Shown piece by piece: positions 58,971 to 64,000 of a stretch of 64,000 nucleotides of DNA. Both the position numbers and the translations under genes were made by a program. The stretch lies in NCBI RefSeq assembly GCF_037392515.1, contig NC_090287.1, forward strand, positions 13,939,001 through 14,003,000, written 5' to 3'. The stretch is from Haliotis asinina. Taxonomy: Eukaryota > Mollusca > Gastropoda > Lepetellida > Haliotidae. The notes beneath the pieces were generated by a model that was not told the DNA's origin, ran no database searches, and worked only from the letters and a program-made list of their open reading frames with translations. Position 1 is the first letter of the stretch; every line of letters starts with the position of its first letter.

Positions 58971-61513
58971 TGGAGCACTTTTCGGATGATGGTGTTCAAG
59001 AATCTGCTTCTCCGAAACGTTCTGAACAATCAAAATGTGACGGATTTCAGTCATTTCAGCTGTTCCGGGACTATTTAGACGCTAAACTCTCTACACTTAA
59101 GAGAGAATTTATCAGTGAATCTAGAAAATAGAGGTATTTTCCGTTCTCAGTTTCAGACGTCGGCTCTGTATATTTTCACAAAAGTTCTCAAACCCTTGGT
59201 CAAATGTTGGAGAAGCAATGGGGTCAGTATTGTGGTTTATCTGGATGATGGTTTCGGGTTTAGTCAGAGTCTTTCCTTTTGTCAAAAAGATTCCGACTTT
59301 GTGAATGATACTTTGACAAAGGCGGCTTTTCTGTGTAATGTTGAAAAGTCAGTATGGCTGCACAAAACTTGGATTGACTTGGTTTTAATTGGAATACTGA
59401 AGAGGGCATTGCTTCGGTTCCCCAAAGAAAAATAGATAATATTGCACGTAAAATTGAACAGTGTTTACAAAGGTTTCCTACTTTTACAGCAAGATTGTTG
59501 GCCAAGATCACGGGTAAAATACTTTCCTTGACTTTCATTTTTTGGAAATGTTTGCAGGATTATGACTCGACATTTGTACAAACAGATTGCAGAATGTAGG
59601 TCATGGGACAGGTATTACTCTAGACCGGCGGAAGGGTGTGTGTCGGAATTGATATTTTGGAAAAATCTGCAATGTCATTCACTTAATGTGAAATTCTTTG
59701 AAATATCTCATTCGCCGAGTTTGTCTATTTTTGGGGATGCGAACGCATTCGGGTGTGGAGCTTTTATCCCACACTCAGACGAAAAGTTCTATATAGCATG
59801 GAACGAGGATGAATTTCAAAAGAGTTCGACTTGGCGGGAACTGAGGGCTATAGAGTTGGCTGGCTCTGTATAGTTTTGTTAATACAATAAAAGGAAAGTC
59901 AGTCAGGCTCTTTTCAGATAATCAAGCTGCCTGTCAAGTGGCTCAGCACGGTAGTACAGTATTAGAATTACAAAAGTTGGCAGTTAGCATCTTCATGTTC
60001 ACTAGAAGAAACAATATTAAAGTTGACTTTCAGCGGATTCCCAGGGAGAACAATACGATGGCGGAAAGTTTGAGCAGGGCAGGGGGTCAGGACGATTGTA
60101 CAGCAGTAGATCAAGTGTTTGCCGAGATAAATGAACTTTGGGGTCCGTTTACTATAGACAGGTTTGCTGACCATAAGAACAAGAAATTGGAACGGCTCAA
60201 TTCTAGGTTCATGGTTCCAGGGACAGAGGCGGTGGATTGTTTTACTCAAGATTGGTCACGTGACAATAACTGGGTTGTGCCCCCTTTCAGTCTAATATGT
60301 AAAACAATTGATTTTGTTTTGCATAATGGTTACAGAGCTACTATTGTGGTACCGTTGTGGAAGTCTGCTATATTTTGGCCGAGATTCTTCAACCGGGACG
60401 GTAAGAGCAAATCAGGTATTTCAGGTGTCTGGGAAATCAAAGGAAGAATCGTTTTTGCCAAAGGTGCAGCAAAAACTATATTTGATAAAAATTTCTCGGG
60501 ATCAGCTTTAGCTATTAGATTTTTCTGATTTCTTTCAGATGTCTTTTCAATCGGTGTTTGGAAGGAGGACGGGCTGAAACATCCAACTTTGATCAGTTTA
60601 GCGGAACAATTACCAGATTATGTGTTGGCGTCCAGAGCTAAAACTACTGTGAAACAGTATGAAAGTAGATTTTTGAAGTTTGAGGCTTGGTGTAATCAGT
60701 TCAGTATCAGTTGTATACCGGCCTCTGAATTTCATATAGCATTGTACTCATTATCCCTGAAGCAGAGTGGAAAGAATCCTGCATCTATTCAGCAGTCTGT
60801 TTATGCGATAGGCTGGGCACATAATTTGGCAGGCCTACCAAACCCATGTCAATCACATTTTGTCAAGTCTGTGCTTGAATCTTCACGGAGAACTCTCGGT
60901 GTACAAATTAGGCGAAAAGAGCCTATTACAGCAGATATTTTACAAAAGTTAGATAAGTTTCCTGTTGACACCTTGTATAATCTGAGAAATTTAACATTCT
61001 GTATAGTTTCTGTTGCAGGCTTCCTAAGGTTTTCGGAAGCAGCTAATTTAAGATATTCTGACATCAGCTTCCGGGAAGGTCACATGGTTATCTTTAACCA
61101 AAATATCGAGATGGCCATCATTTGGTGATTGCCGCGACTCAATCAGAATTGTGCCCAGTTGGTATGATGATGTCATACCTAGAACAAGCCATTAAAACTT
61201 ACTGTGATGAATACATCCTTAAATCTGTGAATTACTGTAGAAAGTCAAACACCTATAAGTTAAGAGGTAGCAAGCCAGCCTTATACACGCGTGCGGGAAA
61301 TTATTCTGAGTATGTTAGAGACGGTTGGTCTTAGGATACAAGATTTTGGGGTGCATAGCCTCAGGTCGGGAGGGGCGACTGAGGAGGCCAATGCTGGAGT
61401 GCCTGACAGGCTATTTAAACGCAGGTCGGTGGCAGTCGGAGACAGCGAAAGACTCTTATGTGATAGACAGCTTATTAGCAAGACTCGATGTGTCCCAAAG
61501 CTTGGGAATCTGA
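58971..61513 (+). pseudogene. Broken DIRS-like (tyrosine recombinase) retrotransposon
   Basis: In order: a gag-like start (MEHFSDDGVQESASPKRSEQ, 58971-59129); a large deletion; reverse-transcriptase palm with YLDD (about 59240); connection region; RNase H with GDANAFGCGAF, STWRELRAIELA (59730-59870) and SRAGGQDD; a DIRS-type block FTIDRFADHKNKKLERLNSR and NNWVVPPFSLI; then the tyrosine recombinase 60540-61513 with catalytic Arg (FLRFSEAANL), HSLRSGGAT, GRWQ and the nucleophile tyrosine KDSYVIDSLL. Frame changes near 59390, 59500-59550, 59870, 60540, 61105, 61300 and 61430 and several stops disable it. RT-RH followed by a tyrosine recombinase instead of an integrase defines the DIRS/Ngaro order; the methyltransferase of DIRS was not seen. 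Confidence 0.86.
60541..61513 (+). pseudogene. Tyrosine recombinase of the DIRS-like element
   Basis: The N-terminal SAM-like core-binding region (TVKQYESRFLKFEAWCNQFS) and catalytic domain are spread over three frames (60541-61105, 61106-61300, 61291-61440/61513). All four readable catalytic signatures are present: Arg in FLRFSEA, H-x-x-R in HSLRSGG, the H/W position GRWQ, and Tyr in KDSYVID. Such enzymes integrate a circular cDNA by site-specific recombination, without target duplication. At least two single-base frameshifts inactivate it. Confidence 0.85.
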
Positions 61514-61518
61514 AAGTT

Positions 61519-61826
61519 ATATCTGACATTCATACACTACTATACTGTTGTACACTGTCCCTCTCAAATCAACTTCAGTTGTTTGTGCACCTTGATTTTG
61601 AGACTGGTTCTTTGACTAAACACATGAATAGTCCAGTGACAACTCATAGGTCCAGTGACCCAGTTCACAGATGGTCCAGTGACCCAGTTCACAGATGGTC
61701 CAGTGACCCAGCCTCCGCCTGATTAATTTCGCTGTTCAGTAATTTAAGTTTCACTTGACCAAAATCGGTCAAGTGATTTGCGAGGGACAGTGTACAACAG
61801 TATAGTAGTGTATGAATGTCAGATAT
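61519..61826. repeat. 53-bp inverted repeat at the right end of the DIRS-like element
   Basis: 61519-61571 and 61774-61826 are reverse complements with a single mismatch (first 45 bp perfect). The arm starts ATATCTGACATTCATACACT. The pair begins six bases after the recombinase stop codon and is flanked by GTT on both sides (61516-61518 and 61827-61829). Two inner repeats: a 24-bp direct repeat CCAGTGACCCAGTTCACAGA TGGT (61651-61712) and a perfect 10-bp hairpin TCACTTGACC/GGTCAAGTGA (61751-61776). This fits an internal complementary region plus right terminus of a DIRS element. Confidence 0.85.
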
Positions 61827-61829
61827 GTT

Positions 61830-62104
61830 GCAATGTATTAAAATAGTTTTCTAAGTTTTTTTCAGGTTTCCGGTAATTCAGATCGAGAATCTCTACAGGA
61901 GCAGACTGGCAGATCAGGACGTCCGATAGTATAGCACTGAAGAGCCGTGAAGATAGTGTTTGGGCGTGACGCTCTTGGCAACTTCGTATTCAATGTACAT
62001 GAATAAATTTGCAGCCCCGTCTGGCGACGTGAACGTACCCAAATACAGAGTTCTGTGTTCATTTGTAAATGTTTATGTTCGGTTGAGTTTACGAATTAGA
62101 ACAT
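61830..62104. other. Nothing recognised
   Basis: Short non-coding stretch between the DIRS-like element and a SINE. Confidence 0.4.
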
Positions 62105-62297
62105 AATAATAGTCGAGTCTGGACCAGACAATCCAGTGATGGACAGCATGAACATCGATCGACGCAATTAGGATACAGTGACATGTCAACCAAGCGGCCG
62201 AGTCTGACCACCCGATCCCATTAGTCGTCTCTTACGACAAGCATGGGTTACTGTCAACTTACTGAAGATCAGGTCTAACCCGGAGCTTCGCGGGTCC
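62105..62297 (-). mobile_element. SINE family B, partial copy
   Basis: AATAGTCGAGTCTGGACCAG, CATGAACATCGATCGACGCA, GAGTCTGACCACCCGATCCC, ACGACAAGCATGGGTTACTG and CTAACCCGGAGCTTCGCGGG. The tail end is missing. Confidence 0.87.
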
Positions 62298-64000
62298 ACC
62301 CCCAGTTAAGAGCACGTCCCATGTACCGGATGGGTGACTAGGTTCCTGATCGTTGATCATAACCGCCTTTAAATAATGCATCGGGATGGTCGAATACGAC
62401 TTACAATATCTCAGAAGAAATGCACTTAGTCATATTTTCTTCAAACTGTATCAGTCATCTTATGGAGATCTTTACAGCCGTTAAAATTAAATGTCGCGAA
62501 AGAGACGATGTGATGTTTAGGTCTCTACTGTAAGGTAGTTAACAATGTACTACTTAATCATCATCATCATCATCATCATCATGAAATCATCATCATCATC
62601 ACGGACGTTGCCAGGCCTCGCCCATAATCCCTCAAGTATTATTTTTTTTATAACTGCTTACATAAGCTTAAATTAATGATTCACTTTCACGTGATCATCG
62701 ATCAAGTGTAGAACAATGCCCTAGAGGAAAATGTACTTGTGCATCTATTCTAAAACAGTTTCCGCTGAACTGACGTGAGAATGAATACTGTTAAACGCCG
62801 TATTTCGCTTTAATGGGCTTTACACGTAAGAGGAATCGAACTCGAGGTTTCCATATGATGACTGTAACAATTCTTCGTTCCAACAGGCAGTTTTAGCAGT
62901 TTTCACTTTAAGATTTCCTCTCATGTCATTCTTACGCCGGGGCCAAGGTTACATGATCGTGGGTGGGGATCATAATCTCGCAATGATTTTTGTCCTTCTC
63001 AAATCGACGTTATCGCAAATATCTAATGCCATGCGACCCAGATCTATTATTTAGATTACATGAAAAGGATCAGTGAGCACGTGAGCGATATGCTTTTTTA
63101 AAACTAATACAGAAACGTCGTTGTGTAACTACTGTTCATAATTTATGCATGACTCATACAAATGCATTACCATGTGTGACCGTTTACGGCGCACGTGTGA
63201 CAAATCTAAATAGCGTTGCTGTCGGAGGGTTGCTGGATTGGTTACTCGAAATATTTAAGAGCTTCGGTCCTACGTACCTACATGCCTCCTTGGTGACTTG
63301 GCAGTAAATGTGCGTCTGTTCAAACAGGGAATGGGTACCCGATAGGAATTCTTACGTAGGATGAGATGCCAGTGACATGTTTAACCTTCTAGTACCTCAT
63401 AAACATGGTGGGTTGTGTTCTCCTTAAGTAGCTGCATGTATGTAAAGTTCCTATTTGTAGACCTAGATCGTTATCTTACTGTGTATATATAAAGTGTTGT
63501 ATTTGTCCTTTGGGAGCCTTAGTACTTTTGTGGGATGGACATTTGAGTCGATTCCCGCAAGGAGTTCCCTAAGCTGAATTTGCATGTAATTAGAACAATC
63601 CTAATCATAATCATAAATTGAAATATGTCACCTTGGATACATGTCGGTCGTGGTTGTTGGCAGGGGGGTCCATTATCCCCATATATTTTTCCTCCTGCGT
63701 GCTCCTGCTCTAATTTTTGTGACAAATAAACGTATTCAAGGCCATTGACGATAGGGATTATTTAATCGCACAAAACGCAGACGGTAAAGAACTTCTTTTG
63801 GATGGTTCTAATAGATCTTTCGAGGCTATCATTGACACTTGAAGTTTGTAAATCATTCTAGATTACGAATAATTTTCCGTCACAAGTTGTCTGGGTAGGT
63901 TATAAAAAGCCCTCGTAACCTAGACCAAACTAAACTTTGAATGGAACCCTGACAGCCTTAAAATTCTAGCCATAATATTTTCATCTAATTGTAATAGAAT
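62298..64000. other. Right edge, gene-free
   Basis: An (ATC)n run at 62553-62602 and a possible decayed tRNA-derived repeat near 62818 (GGAATCGAACTCGAGG). No ligand-binding-domain exon of the receptor could be found here. Confidence 0.45.

Overview
The window is nuclear DNA of a marine invertebrate, most likely a gastropod mollusc and probably an abalone (Haliotis). It has small exons in long GT-AG introns, dense microsatellites, and many copies of two SINE families whose tails read GGCGTAAAAC followed by (CTCA)n. I associate these families with abalone genomes from memory, not from a search. A receptor type previously reported from molluscs and flatworms supports the call.

Two protein-coding genes can be assembled exon by exon. 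On the minus strand, six exons between 14506 and 2660 encode a complete 367-residue orthologue of Aven, the apoptosis and caspase activation inhibitor. On the plus strand, five exons between 39508 and 54500 encode at least 829 residues of a nuclear receptor with TWO consecutive zinc-finger DNA-binding domains (2DBD-NR type), a hinge of about 550 residues and the first helix of a ligand-binding domain. The rest of that domain must lie to the right of the window. The genes are head to head, with about 25 kb of repeat-rich DNA between their start codons.

Layout: 1-2.66 kb, MITE, SINE and the probable AVEN 3' UTR. 2.66-14.5 kb, AVEN, whose third intron (7.8 kb) holds an internally deleted mariner, a 58-bp tandem repeat and a decayed non-LTR retrotransposon. 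14.5-39.5 kb, intergenic DNA with microsatellites, SINEs, MITEs and a 1.4-kb hAT-like transposon carrying pieces of a zinc-finger gene. 39.5-54.5 kb, the 2DBD receptor, with a 10.6-kb first intron that contains a 0.8-kb minisatellite. 54.5-64 kb, probable next intron, with short tandem duplications, a LINE reverse-transcriptase fragment and a broken DIRS-like tyrosine-recombinase retrotransposon ending in a 53-bp inverted repeat.

The most interesting object is the receptor. Both DNA-binding domains are split at exactly the same place (phase 0 after the P-box lysine, phase 1 three residues past the GM motif), the signature of an exon-pair duplication. The first domain has an aberrant P-box (CLPCKS) and a shortened D-box.
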